Positions 1-7,840 of a stretch of DNA of 64,000 nucleotides are shown one piece after another. Made by a program: the position numbers and the translations under genes. The stretch's first letter is position 1; the number at the start of each line of letters is the position of its first letter. The stretch is from Streptomyces griseiscabiei (lineage in GTDB: Bacteria > Actinomycetota > Actinomycetes > Streptomycetales > Streptomycetaceae): NCBI RefSeq assembly GCF_020010925.1, contig NZ_JAGJBZ010000001.1, positions 3,389,001 through 3,453,000 of the forward strand, given 5' to 3'. A model generated the notes under the pieces. That model was not told the DNA's origin. It saw only the letters and a program-made list of their open reading frames with translations, and did no database searches.

Positions 1-649
1 TGTCCTGCTCGGTCCCGGTCCAGTTGAAGTACTTCTTGGTCTCCTCGACCCCGAGCCGCTGCCACAACGCGATCGACAGCGCCTGGATGTCGAGGAGGGC
101 GACCCCCTCCTCCGCGGCGAGAGCGATCGCCGCTGCCGGATAGTCGCCGTGGGTCGCCACGGCGTTGCCGCTCGCGTCGAACTTTCTGCGCTCGACGGAG
201 GTGGCGAGCACCGGCCGGGCGCCGCGCGCCCGCGCGCCGTCGATGTACTGGCGCAGATGGTCCTGGTACGTCGTCCACGGCTCGGTGTACCGCGTGGGAT
301 CGGCGATCTTGGAGTCGTTGTGTCCGAACTGGACGACGAGGAAGTCCCCGGGCCGGATCGCCCCGAGGACGACGTCGAGCCGCCCCTCGTCGATGAAGCT
401 CTTCGAACTACGGCCGTTCACGGCGTGGTTGGAGACGGACAGCCCCTTCCCGAGAAAGAAGGGAAGCGCCATGCCCCACCCCGTCTCGGGCGCGGCGTCG
501 GCGTACTTCTGCGCGGCGGTGGAGTCACCGGCGATGTAGAGGGTGCGCCGACGCCGCGCCGACGCGGCGGAGGCGGTCCCGGTGGCGGCGGCACCGAGCG
601 GAACAGCGGCGAGAGCCGCACCGGCGACTTGTCTACGAGTGAGCGACAC
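1..649 (-). CDS. Rhamnogalacturonan acetylesterase-like SGNH hydrolase (3' end outside window)
   Basis: SGNH/GDSL-type esterase, probably removing acetyl groups from rhamnogalacturonan; expected to be secreted. Translation from a GTG at 649 gives 216 codons before the window edge. It begins with a twin-arginine-like signal (SLTRRQVAGAALAAVPLGAA, ending at an ASA cleavage site). The SGNH block I motif GDSTAA follows near residue 45, with the block II-like region NGRSSKSF and block III GHND. These are the blocks seen in the rhamnogalacturonan acetylesterase (RhgT/YesT) branch. The catalytic Asp-His block V lies outside the window. It is the last gene of the minus-strand pectin cluster, 135 nt after the binding-protein gene, which supports a pectin side-chain role. 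Exact substrate is inferred from family and context. Confidence 0.85.
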   Translation of the reverse strand, partial: MSLTRRQVAGAALAAVPLGAAATGTASAASARRRRTLYIAGDSTAAQKYADAAPETGWGMALPFFLGKGLSVSNHAVNGRSSKSFIDEGRLDVVLGAIRPGDFLVVQFGHNDSKIADPTRYTEPWTTYQDHLRQYIDGARARGARPVLATSVERRKFDASGNAVATHGDYPAAAIALAAEEGVALLDIQALSIALWQRLGVEETKKYFNWTGTEQD

Positions 650-784
650 GTGCGGGTGCCTTTCCAGGAGGCCCCGCGCCCCGTCTTCCAGGGGCGCGGG
701 GCGGTGACATGTGCGGCTCCGCCGCGTGGGCGCGACCGGCCGCACCGAATCCGCAGCCGGCCACGAACGAACCGGACCGAGCTG

Positions 785-2131
785 TTAGCCCTTCTTCTGC
801 TCACTCCACTCCGCCTGCGCCGTGTTCAGCTGCTCGGCAAGCGCGTCCAGGAATTCCTTCGCACTGCTCTGCCCGTCCATCACCTTCTGGAAGGCCGGCT
901 CGTTGTCGGCCTTCGAGATCGTGTTCCAGTCCGGCAGGTAGTACGGCAGCTGCACGATCGTCGTCGACCCGTCACCGAGCGCGGCGGCGGCCAGCTTCGT
1001 CGGCTCGGCCTCGGAGATCCACGCGTCCTTGGCCGCGTCGTTGTTCGACGGCACCTGCCCGGCGGACTTGTTGAACTTGGAGTTCTCCTCGTGCGAGGTC
1101 GCGAACTCGATGAACTTCCAGGCGGCTTCCTTGTTCTTCGAGCTCTTGAACATGCCGAGCCCGTCGACCGGGTTGGACACCTGCACCCGCTTGCCGCCGG
1201 GCCCGGTCGGCTGCGGGATGCCCCGGAACTTGTCGCCGAACGCCTTCACATGGTCCTGGTACGACCCCAGGTTGTGGTTGAGCATCCCGATCGTGCCGGA
1301 GTCGAACTGCGCGACCATCTTGGTGAAGTCGTTGTTGAGGTCGGCCGCGGGCGTGACCTTCTTGTACAGGCCGACGTACTTCTCCAGGGCAGCGATGTTC
1401 TTCGGGTCGTTGACGGTGGCCTTCTCCCCGCTCGCGTCCCAGAACGAGGTGATCCCGGACTGCCCGTACATCGCGTCCAGCGCCTGCGCGATGGACCCGG
1501 CGCCACCGCGGATGGTGTAGCCGAACTCGTTCTTGTCCTTGTCGGTGAGCTTCTCGGCCGCCGCGTAGAACTTGTCCCAGTCGGTCGGGTCGGCGAGGCC
1601 CGCCGCCTTGAACAGGTCGGTGCGGTAGTAGAGGACACCGTTGTTGGCGGAGGTGGGGATCGAGTACAGGGCGTCGCCGCCGCCGGCGGACTTCAGCGAC
1701 TCGACCATCGCCTCGTTGAGCTTGCCGTTCAGGGAGGACTTGGCGAGCCGGCCGTCCAGCGGCTCCAGCGCGCCCTGCGCGGCGAACCCGGCGGCCATGG
1801 CCGCGCCGACACCGCCGACGTCCGGGAGACCGCCGCCCTGGATGGAGGTGTCGACCTTGGACTGGTACTCGGTGGCGGCGATCCCGACGTACTCGACCTT
1901 GATGTCCGGGTTGGCCTTCTCGAAGTCGGCGATGATCTCCTTCCAGATGTCGGTGCGGACACCGCCGTTGTTGTCCCAGAAGAGAACCTTGCCCTTGCCG
2001 CTCCCCTCGGAGCCCTTGTCCCCGCCCGTGCCGCTGCCGTCGTCACCGCAGGCGGTGGCGGTCAGCGCGAGGACGGAACCCAGGGCGACGGCCGCGGCGG
2101 CACGCCTGCTTCTGCGATTGCTGATCTTCAT
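785..2131 (-). CDS. ABC transporter sugar-binding lipoprotein
   Basis: Extracellular solute-binding protein of carbohydrate ABC transporter family 1, 448 residues. The N terminus is a lipoprotein signal: basic MKISNRRSRR, a hydrophobic stretch, then lipobox LTATAC with the acylated Cys at about residue 28, followed by a Gly/Ser/Asp/Lys-rich linker. The body (WDNNGGVRTDIWKEI, DVGGVGAAM, NGVLYYRTDLFKAAG) is typical of oligosaccharide receptors. It sits between the pectinase fusion gene and the acetylesterase. The two permeases it should serve are more than 7 kb upstream at 9168-11023, so receptor and channel genes are separated by enzyme genes. Likely ligand is a pectin-derived oligosaccharide; this is inference from neighbours. 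Confidence 0.9.
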   Translation of the reverse strand: MKISNRRSRRAAAAVALGSVLALTATACGDDGSGTGGDKGSEGSGKGKVLFWDNNGGVRTDIWKEIIADFEKANPDIKVEYVGIAATEYQSKVDTSIQGGGLPDVGGVGAAMAAGFAAQGALEPLDGRLAKSSLNGKLNEAMVESLKSAGGGDALYSIPTSANNGVLYYRTDLFKAAGLADPTDWDKFYAAAEKLTDKDKNEFGYTIRGGAGSIAQALDAMYGQSGITSFWDASGEKATVNDPKNIAALEKYVGLYKKVTPAADLNNDFTKMVAQFDSGTIGMLNHNLGSYQDHVKAFGDKFRGIPQPTGPGGKRVQVSNPVDGLGMFKSSKNKEAAWKFIEFATSHEENSKFNKSAGQVPSNNDAAKDAWISEAEPTKLAAAALGDGSTTIVQLPYYLPDWNTISKADNEPAFQKVMDGQSSAKEFLDALAEQLNTAQAEWSEQKKG

Positions 2132-2203
2132 TGAACGGCTCTCTCTTCTGGATACGAGGGTTATGAAGTTGTGGGGGGTCTGTGCTGTCTCCGGGTACGG
2201 AAC

Positions 2204-4228
2204 TCAGCGGCCGGCGCCCGCGCCGACGCGCGTGCGATGCGGTGCCCAGCCGTCCGTCCCCGCGAGGTACTTGGTGACCGTGTACGTGCCGGCCTCGGCC
2301 GCCGGCAGCTGCGGCCGGTCGGCGGTGACCCCGGCTCCCGGCCCGTACGTCCGGTGCTCGGTGAACCGGGCGTCCTTCCACGAGAACCCGCTCATGTCCG
2401 TCCACGGCGAGGACTTGATCGCGGCGGGCAGCTCGGTGTCCCGGAAGAGCACCTGGGCGATCGCGTCCGGCTCGCCTCCCGGGTGCCAGGGCCGGCCGAG
2501 GTGGTACGTCCCGGCGGGCGCGTCGCTGACGACCTTCGACCGGGTGATCAGGAACCCGTAGGGGTTCTCCTTCCAGGTCGAGGCGGCCGTGATGTAGCCG
2601 TTGTTGCTGTCCGAGCCCCGGCTGAGCGCCTTGATCAGGGAGCGCTCGATCACCGTCGTGGCACGGCCGTAGATGAAGTCGACATCGCCCTCGATGTACG
2701 AGTCGCGGATGTAGACCCGGCTGATGACGTCGAGCCTCGGGCTGTCGGTCATCAGGGTGTCCTGGTTGCCCAGGAAGGCCGTGTCCTCGAAGACGATCCG
2801 GTCGCCGGTGGTCTTCACCGCCAGCGCCTGTTCGCCGTTGACCTCGTGCGCGGCCTCGTCGAAGTCGTTGCTGAAGGTGAGGTTGCGGGCGGTCACGTCA
2901 CTGGCGAGGATCCGCACGGTGGCGCTGCCGTTGGAACCGCCGTTCGCGGCGGGCGTGTCGAAGACGAGGACGGTGTCCGAGCGGTCCCGTCCGGTGCCCT
3001 GGAGCAGCAGGTTCGGCTTGTTCGCGGGGATCAGGACCTTCGCGCGGTAGGTGCCGGGGGCGATGCGGATCGTGACCGTGCCGTCGTTGCCGGCGGGTAC
3101 GGCGTCCACCGCGGCCTGCACGGTCGGGTGATCACCGGGGACGTTCAGCACGGTGTTCGTGCCGATGTCCTTCTGCGGGCCGGAGAACCGGGTGACCAGC
3201 GCGGGGACGGCGGCGGCCGGGTCGAGGCGGTAGCGGTAGAAGTCCCTCGGGTCGAAGGCCTCGCCCCAGCTCTCCCGTCGCCCGGTGACGTTCTTCAGGA
3301 TCGACCCGCGCTGCACCAGCTCGGCGGTGGCGTCGGCCTGGTAGGGGTGCTGGACCCCGTCGTAGTAGCTGTTCTCGATGACCATCCTGGTCCGGCCGCG
3401 CGCCCAGTTCCCGTACGTCCACACGGGGTCGCCGTCGGCCACCTGCGCCGAGAGGTAGTTGTTGTAGAGGTGGGCGTAGGCGCAGTTGTCGGCGGAGGGG
3501 TTGCGCTGTTTGGTGCCGGTGAACCAGTTGTGGTCGATGGTGATCTCGGTCTGGAGATTCGTCGTCCAGCCGATACCGAGGGCCTTGTTGTGGTTCCTGA
3601 ACTGGTTGTGGGAGACGGTGATGTACCGGCTGTCCTTGCGGATGTCGAGGAGTCCGTCGCCCATGTGCTCGAAGCGGTTGTGGTCGATCCAGACGTGGTC
3701 GACGGTGTCCATCTGGATGGCGTCGAAGTCGGTGGTCTTGCCGTCCCAGTCGCCCTCGACGTAGGAGTCCCGGATCGTCAGATTGCGGATGACGACGTTG
3801 CTGGTACCGGGGTTGAGATGCAGCTCGCCGTGGCCGATCTCGCCGGTGTCGCCGACGCCGACGATCGTCTTGTCCGAGGTCACGACGATGTCCGAGCCGA
3901 AGGGCTCGACGTCGATCGCCCCGGCCACCCGGATGACGTAGGGCTCCTCGGCGGACGCGTACCGCGCCAGCGAGGCCTGGTCGGTGACGGTCACCACCTT
4001 GCCGCCCGCGCCCCCGGTGGTGCCGCCGTCGAGGGAGGCGAAGCCGTGGGGGCGGTCGGTCCAGCGGGGTGCCGCGCCGTACCCGGCGGCGACGGCGTCG
4101 GCGGCCGGGGCGGGCTGCGCGGCCTCCGCCGGGGTGAACGCGCCGACGACGAACGAGGCGATCAGGGCGGTGACGGCGGCGGCCGTTCTCCCTCGGTGCG
4201 GCAAGCGCTTGCTACGGAGGTGCGTCAT
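2204..4228 (-). CDS. Secreted pectate lyase (PL1) - pectin methylesterase (CE8) fusion
   Basis: Predicted bifunctional pectinase, 674 residues. Residues 1-36 form a Sec-type signal ending TPAEA. Residues about 45-345 are a PL1 parallel beta-helix pectate lyase: VWIDHNRF (179-186), IDHNWF, the catalytic Arg region KQRNP (R242) and AHLYNNYL. Residues about 360-665 are a CE8 pectin methylesterase with the family signatures GNQD (Asp490), DFIYG (Asp517) and LGRPW (Arg579). Such a protein can demethylate homogalacturonan and cleave it by beta-elimination. Most family members carry only one of the two catalytic domains. The start at 4228 gives the signal peptide; a perfect 12-bp palindrome lies in codons 6-10. 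The next gene upstream (GH43) ends 32 nt before it. Confidence 0.92.
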   Translation of the reverse strand: MTHLRSKRLPHRGRTAAAVTALIASFVVGAFTPAEAAQPAPAADAVAAGYGAAPRWTDRPHGFASLDGGTTGGAGGKVVTVTDQASLARYASAEEPYVIRVAGAIDVEPFGSDIVVTSDKTIVGVGDTGEIGHGELHLNPGTSNVVIRNLTIRDSYVEGDWDGKTTDFDAIQMDTVDHVWIDHNRFEHMGDGLLDIRKDSRYITVSHNQFRNHNKALGIGWTTNLQTEITIDHNWFTGTKQRNPSADNCAYAHLYNNYLSAQVADGDPVWTYGNWARGRTRMVIENSYYDGVQHPYQADATAELVQRGSILKNVTGRRESWGEAFDPRDFYRYRLDPAAAVPALVTRFSGPQKDIGTNTVLNVPGDHPTVQAAVDAVPAGNDGTVTIRIAPGTYRAKVLIPANKPNLLLQGTGRDRSDTVLVFDTPAANGGSNGSATVRILASDVTARNLTFSNDFDEAAHEVNGEQALAVKTTGDRIVFEDTAFLGNQDTLMTDSPRLDVISRVYIRDSYIEGDVDFIYGRATTVIERSLIKALSRGSDSNNGYITAASTWKENPYGFLITRSKVVSDAPAGTYHLGRPWHPGGEPDAIAQVLFRDTELPAAIKSSPWTDMSGFSWKDARFTEHRTYGPGAGVTADRPQLPAAEAGTYTVTKYLAGTDGWAPHRTRVGAGAGR
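4201..4212. promoter_or_regulatory. Perfect 12-bp palindrome GCAAGCGCTTGC, LacI-type operator candidate
   Basis: Perfect dyad with the AAGCGCTT core typical of LacI-family operators (consensus-like GAAAGCGCTTTC). It lies inside the coding region, codons 6-10 of the pectinase fusion gene, where the protein reads SKRLP. A bound repressor here could act as a roadblock. Because it is coding sequence in a GC-rich genome, chance is a real alternative. Confidence 0.35.
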
Positions 4229-4260
4229 TGCGGCTCCCAACAGGCGTACGAAGACAGGGG

Positions 4261-5823
4261 TCAGGCGGTGGTGGCCCGCGCGGTGGTGATCCGGAACTCC
4301 CTGAACGTGGCCGCCCCGGCGTGTCCCCCGCCGGTGGGCGCGACCGCGAAGAGGCCGAGCAGGGCGCCGACCCAGCGCCAGGGGGTGGCGGCGAAGACCT
4401 GTCCCGAGGGCTCCCACCCCTCCCCCACGTCGTAGGAGAAGCGGCAGCGCGCCCCGGCCGAGGTCTCGATCCGCAGCCGGGCCCGCCCGCCGGGCGCCGG
4501 GCGCGGACGGTCGGCGTCCCGCTCGCGGTCGGCGACGGTCTCGGCGAACCGGTGGACCAGGTGCACGGTCCCGTCGGCACCCCGCTGGAGCCCGATCCAG
4601 CGGAACGCGTCCCCGAGCACCGCGAGCCCGGCCCGCGCCCCCGGCTCCTCACTGCCGAGGCTCAGCTCCACCTCGGTCACGGCCGGGATCCCCGGCAGCC
4701 GCTGTGTGAGCACATTCGCCAGTTTCCGCAGGTCGTGCGTGTGCACGGAGCGCACGCACGTGAGCCGCAGCCCGTCCCCGGAGTGCTGGGTGGCCCAGCC
4801 GTCCTGGGGGTTCGCGGTCCACTGCCACTGGCGTCCGAAGCGGCCGCCGGGGAAGTCGTCGTCGGTGGCGGGCGCGGCCGGCGGCTGCGGCGGCAGCTCC
4901 GGCTTGCGGTGCACGGCGACGGGGGCGCCCTCGTCCCCGAGCACCGGCCAGCCGTCGTCCGCCCAGCGCATCGGCTGGAGGTGGACGACCCTGCCGTACG
5001 CGCCGCGCTGCTGGAAGTGCAGGAACCAGTCCTCGCCGGCCGCCGTGCGCACCCAGCCGCCCTGGTGCGGCCCGTTGACGTCGGTGTCCCGCTGCTCCAG
5101 GACGATCCGCTCCTCGTACGGGCCGAAGAAGTCGCGGGAGCGCAGGGCTCCCTGCCAGCCGGTCTCCACGCCACCGGCGGGGGCGAAGATCCAGTACCAG
5201 CCGTCGTGGCGGTAGAGCTTGGGGCCCTCCAGGGTGAACCAGCCGGGGAGCCGGTCCGCGTCGACGATCACCTTGCCCTCGTCGAGCAGGCCCGTCCCGT
5301 CGGGTCGCATCCGGTGGCCGGTGAGCCGGTTCTTGACGCCGGAGCGGGACTTGGCCCAGGCGTGCACGAGGTACGCCTCGCCGGTCTCCTCGTCCCACAG
5401 CGGACAGGGGTCGATGAGTCCCTTGCCCTCCTTGACCAGGTGCGGGCGGGTCCAAGGGCCCCTGATCCCGGGGGCGTTGACCTGGAAGATGCCCTGGTCG
5501 GGGTCGCCCCAGAAGATCCAGAACCGGTCGTCGAAGTGCCGCAGCGAGGGCGCCCACACCCCGCAGTCGTGGCGCGGCGCCCTGAACTCGGCGGCAGGTT
5601 CGAGGAGTTGCAGCGCGTGGCCGACGAGCGTCCAGTTGACCAGGTCCCGGGAGTGCAGCAGGGGAAGGCCCGGGACCCGGCCGAAGCTGGAGGCGGTCAT
5701 GTAGAAGTCGTCGGCCACGCGCAGGACATCGGGGTCGGACCAGTCGGCGTCGAGGACCGGGTTGCGGTAGGTGCCGTCGCCCCGGTCGGCGGAGAAGGCG
5801 GGTGCGCTCACCGAGGTGGTCAC
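4261..5823 (-). CDS. Glycoside hydrolase family 43 protein
   Basis: Inverting glycosidase of the beta-xylosidase/alpha-L-arabinofuranosidase type, 520 residues. The N-terminal five-bladed propeller shows the expected acids: WSDPD (Asp30, base), GLIDPC (Asp138) and TLEGPKL (Glu199, acid). A C-terminal beta-sandwich of about 190 residues (from DDDFPGGRFG) resembles the accessory domain of GH43 enzymes. I see no signal peptide, so it probably acts inside the cell on imported oligosaccharides. The GTG start at 5823 overlaps the stop of the upstream PmoA-like gene as GTGA, indicating translational coupling. In this pectin cluster arabinan side chains are the most likely substrate; the linkage cannot be read from sequence. 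Confidence 0.88.
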   Translation of the reverse strand: MTTSVSAPAFSADRGDGTYRNPVLDADWSDPDVLRVADDFYMTASSFGRVPGLPLLHSRDLVNWTLVGHALQLLEPAAEFRAPRHDCGVWAPSLRHFDDRFWIFWGDPDQGIFQVNAPGIRGPWTRPHLVKEGKGLIDPCPLWDEETGEAYLVHAWAKSRSGVKNRLTGHRMRPDGTGLLDEGKVIVDADRLPGWFTLEGPKLYRHDGWYWIFAPAGGVETGWQGALRSRDFFGPYEERIVLEQRDTDVNGPHQGGWVRTAAGEDWFLHFQQRGAYGRVVHLQPMRWADDGWPVLGDEGAPVAVHRKPELPPQPPAAPATDDDFPGGRFGRQWQWTANPQDGWATQHSGDGLRLTCVRSVHTHDLRKLANVLTQRLPGIPAVTEVELSLGSEEPGARAGLAVLGDAFRWIGLQRGADGTVHLVHRFAETVADRERDADRPRPAPGGRARLRIETSAGARCRFSYDVGEGWEPSGQVFAATPWRWVGALLGLFAVAPTGGGHAGAATFREFRITTARATTA

Positions 5824-6668
5824 AGGCTCACCGCCTTGCGGACCAGGGCCGCCGCCTCGTCCCGGCCGAGGGTGCCGTCGGCGACGACGGTGACGATCCG
5901 GCGTACGGCCGTCTCCCCCGGCTCGATCGGGAGGCGCTCGGTGGCGGCGAGGGAGGAGCCGACGCCCGGGTACTCGTCGGCGCGGACGAACCACGGGTCG
6001 CGGCGGGTGGTCTCGGTGGCCCCGGCGAAGACGAGCGTCCAGGTGCCGCCGACGAGGGCGACCCAGTCGGCGCGGCCTCCGTGCACCTCGGCCTCACCCT
6101 CCGCCTCGGCGGTGAGGACCCGGGGTGCGGTGGCCTCCTTGCGGGCCCGCCAGAAGAAGCCGCCGTACGCGGCGCCGGGGCGGCCGTTGGTGGCGGGGCT
6201 GCCGATGGACACCGGGGCGCCGGTGATGTTGGTGAGCGAGAAGGTGAAGTCCAGCGCCCAGGCGGAGTCGGTGAGTTCGGTGGTCGCGACCGTACGGCGC
6301 TCCCGCAGTAACTCGGTGCCGGAGGCCACCCAGCGCAGTTCCTCGACGAAGCCGTCGGGGTCGCGCAGCTGGAAGGCGGTGTGGCGCTGGGAGCCGTGGT
6401 TGTCCAGCTCGGTCGGACCCCGGTCGCGGACGTAGGTGCGTCCGCCCCAGAAGTTGTGCCCCTCGACGTCGGGAACGGCGACACCGACGCCGAGGTGGTG
6501 GAGGTGGTCGGCGGGACTCAGTTCGGTGACCGCCGTACCGGACAGGGTGGTGACGGGATGCAGATAGGGGCGTGGGGAGAGCCGTTCGGGAAGTTCGGGC
6601 CGGGTGAGATAGCGGCCCACCGGACGGCCCGCCACCCGCAGGACGAGGGACGCGTCGGTCATCGTCAT
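5820..6668 (-). CDS. PmoA-like DUF6807 family protein
   Basis: 282-residue protein of the family annotated as methane oxygenase PmoA (DUF6807). The name comes from a database label; there is no reason to expect methane oxidation. Recognisable features are LHHLGVGVAVPDVEGHNFWGG in the middle, with a paired His, and RTVATTELTDSAWALDFTFSLTN, giving a beta-sandwich-like, galactose-mutarotase-like pattern. It overlaps the oxidoreductase gene upstream by ATGA and the GH43 gene downstream by GTGA, so all three are translated as a unit. Such proteins commonly accompany Gfo/Idh/MocA oxidoreductases in sugar clusters. Function is unproven; processing or epimerisation of an oxidised sugar is a guess. 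Confidence 0.75.
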   Translation of the reverse strand: MTMTDASLVLRVAGRPVGRYLTRPELPERLSPRPYLHPVTTLSGTAVTELSPADHLHHLGVGVAVPDVEGHNFWGGRTYVRDRGPTELDNHGSQRHTAFQLRDPDGFVEELRWVASGTELLRERRTVATTELTDSAWALDFTFSLTNITGAPVSIGSPATNGRPGAAYGGFFWRARKEATAPRVLTAEAEGEAEVHGGRADWVALVGGTWTLVFAGATETTRRDPWFVRADEYPGVGSSLAATERLPIEPGETAVRRIVTVVADGTLGRDEAAALVRKAVSL

Positions 6669-7840
6669 GTGCTCACCTCTTTCGCCGGTGGATCGGGGAG
6701 CGCCCAGGGGGCGCCGAGTTCGGAGTAGAGGGCGAGGTCGTCGGCGGCGGCCGTGACCAGGGCGTCGATGCCGTCGACGACCCGGCGGTCCTCGTCGGGC
6801 AGCAGGTGCCAGGCGTCCGCCGGGAGCGCGGCCGGGTCGGGGGCGGTGCGGATCGCCTCGACGACCTTCATGAACGCGCCGGTCACCTCCGGCGGGACCA
6901 GCAGCCCGGTGCCGTCGACGAGGTGGTCGACGAGGTTCTCCAGCAGGTCCGTGCGGCCGTACTCGATCTCCTCCGGGCCGTGTCCGGCCCGCTGGACGAG
7001 CACCCGGTCCTGCTTGTACCAGAAGGTGATCCGGCCGCTGGTGCCGTGCACGACGTTGTACGGCTCGCCCGGGTCCTCGGCGCAGAGGGTCGCGGCGACG
7101 GTGATCCGGCCGCCGTCGGCGGTGGTGATCCGGACACAGGAGGTGTCGTCGGACTCGATGTCGTTGGCGCGCAGCAGTTCGGTCTCGATGCCGGTGACGG
7201 CCTCGGCGCGGCCCGCGCCGGCGAGCGCGAGCCCGGTGGCGACGGCGTGCGCGAGGGGGTTGGTGAGCGCCCCGTCGATGACGTCCACGCCGTTCAGTCG
7301 CCGCTTGCCCGCCCAGGGCGCGCGCCGGTAGTACGCCTCGGCGCGGGCCCAGGCGCCCGCGCCGCCGATGCCGGTGACCTCGCCGATCAGGCCGTCGTCG
7401 ACCATGGTCCGGATCGCGGGCAGCGCGTGCGAGCCCAGCGACTGGAAGCCGATCTGGCAGACCGTCCCGGCCGCCGCGACCCCGTCGGCCATCCGGCGGA
7501 ACTCGGCGTACGACGGGGCCGGCGGCTTCTCCAGCAGGACGTGCACGCCCCGCCGGGCCGCCGTCAGGGCGAGGTCGGTGTGGGTGGGGATGGGCGTGCA
7601 GATCACGGCGATCGCGGCACCGGTCGAGTCGAGGAGCGCCCCGAAGTCGGCGGACTGCTCGGGTGTGCCGAGGCCGTCCGGGATCTCGTCCGCTCCCAGC
7701 GGCGTCAGTTCGCAGATCCCGGCGAGCCGGACGATCCCCTTGTCCGCCAGCCGCCGGATGTTCTCCAGGTGCCAGCGGCCGTGGCCCCGGGCCCCCGCGA
7801 GGACGAGCGGTAGCGGGTTCTCGTACGTCCTGGTGGTCAT
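6665..7840 (-). CDS. Gfo/Idh/MocA family oxidoreductase
   Basis: 391-residue NAD(P)-dependent sugar oxidoreductase. The N-terminal Rossmann fold is seen in LPLVLAGARGHGRWHLENI, followed by AVICTPIPTHTDLAL and the family's EKPPAP motif that carries the cofactor-contacting Lys. The C-terminal alpha/beta domain includes GAGAWARAEAYYRRAPWAGKR. No signal peptide, so cytoplasmic. It lies between a secreted pectate lyase gene (TGA/ATG overlap at 7837-7840) and the PmoA-like gene (ATGA overlap). Members of the family oxidise or epimerise free sugars and uronates. Within a pectin operon the substrate is plausibly a galacturonate, rhamnose or arabinose derivative, but this cannot be assigned. Confidence 0.85.
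   Translation of the reverse strand: MTTRTYENPLPLVLAGARGHGRWHLENIRRLADKGIVRLAGICELTPLGADEIPDGLGTPEQSADFGALLDSTGAAIAVICTPIPTHTDLALTAARRGVHVLLEKPPAPSYAEFRRMADGVAAAGTVCQIGFQSLGSHALPAIRTMVDDGLIGEVTGIGGAGAWARAEAYYRRAPWAGKRRLNGVDVIDGALTNPLAHAVATGLALAGAGRAEAVTGIETELLRANDIESDDTSCVRITTADGGRITVAATLCAEDPGEPYNVVHGTSGRITFWYKQDRVLVQRAGHGPEEIEYGRTDLLENLVDHLVDGTGLLVPPEVTGAFMKVVEAIRTAPDPAALPADAWHLLPDEDRRVVDGIDALVTAAADDLALYSELGAPWALPDPPAKEVST

Noticed and set aside
2171..6435. Two long plus-strand frames (754 and 735 codons)
   Set aside because: They mirror the pectinase fusion, GH43 and PmoA-like genes on the minus strand, which carry clear catalytic motifs.
5820..6668. Methane monooxygenase subunit
   Set aside because: The PmoA name is only a family label. 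There are no pmoB/C partners or membrane helices, and the context is pectin degradation.
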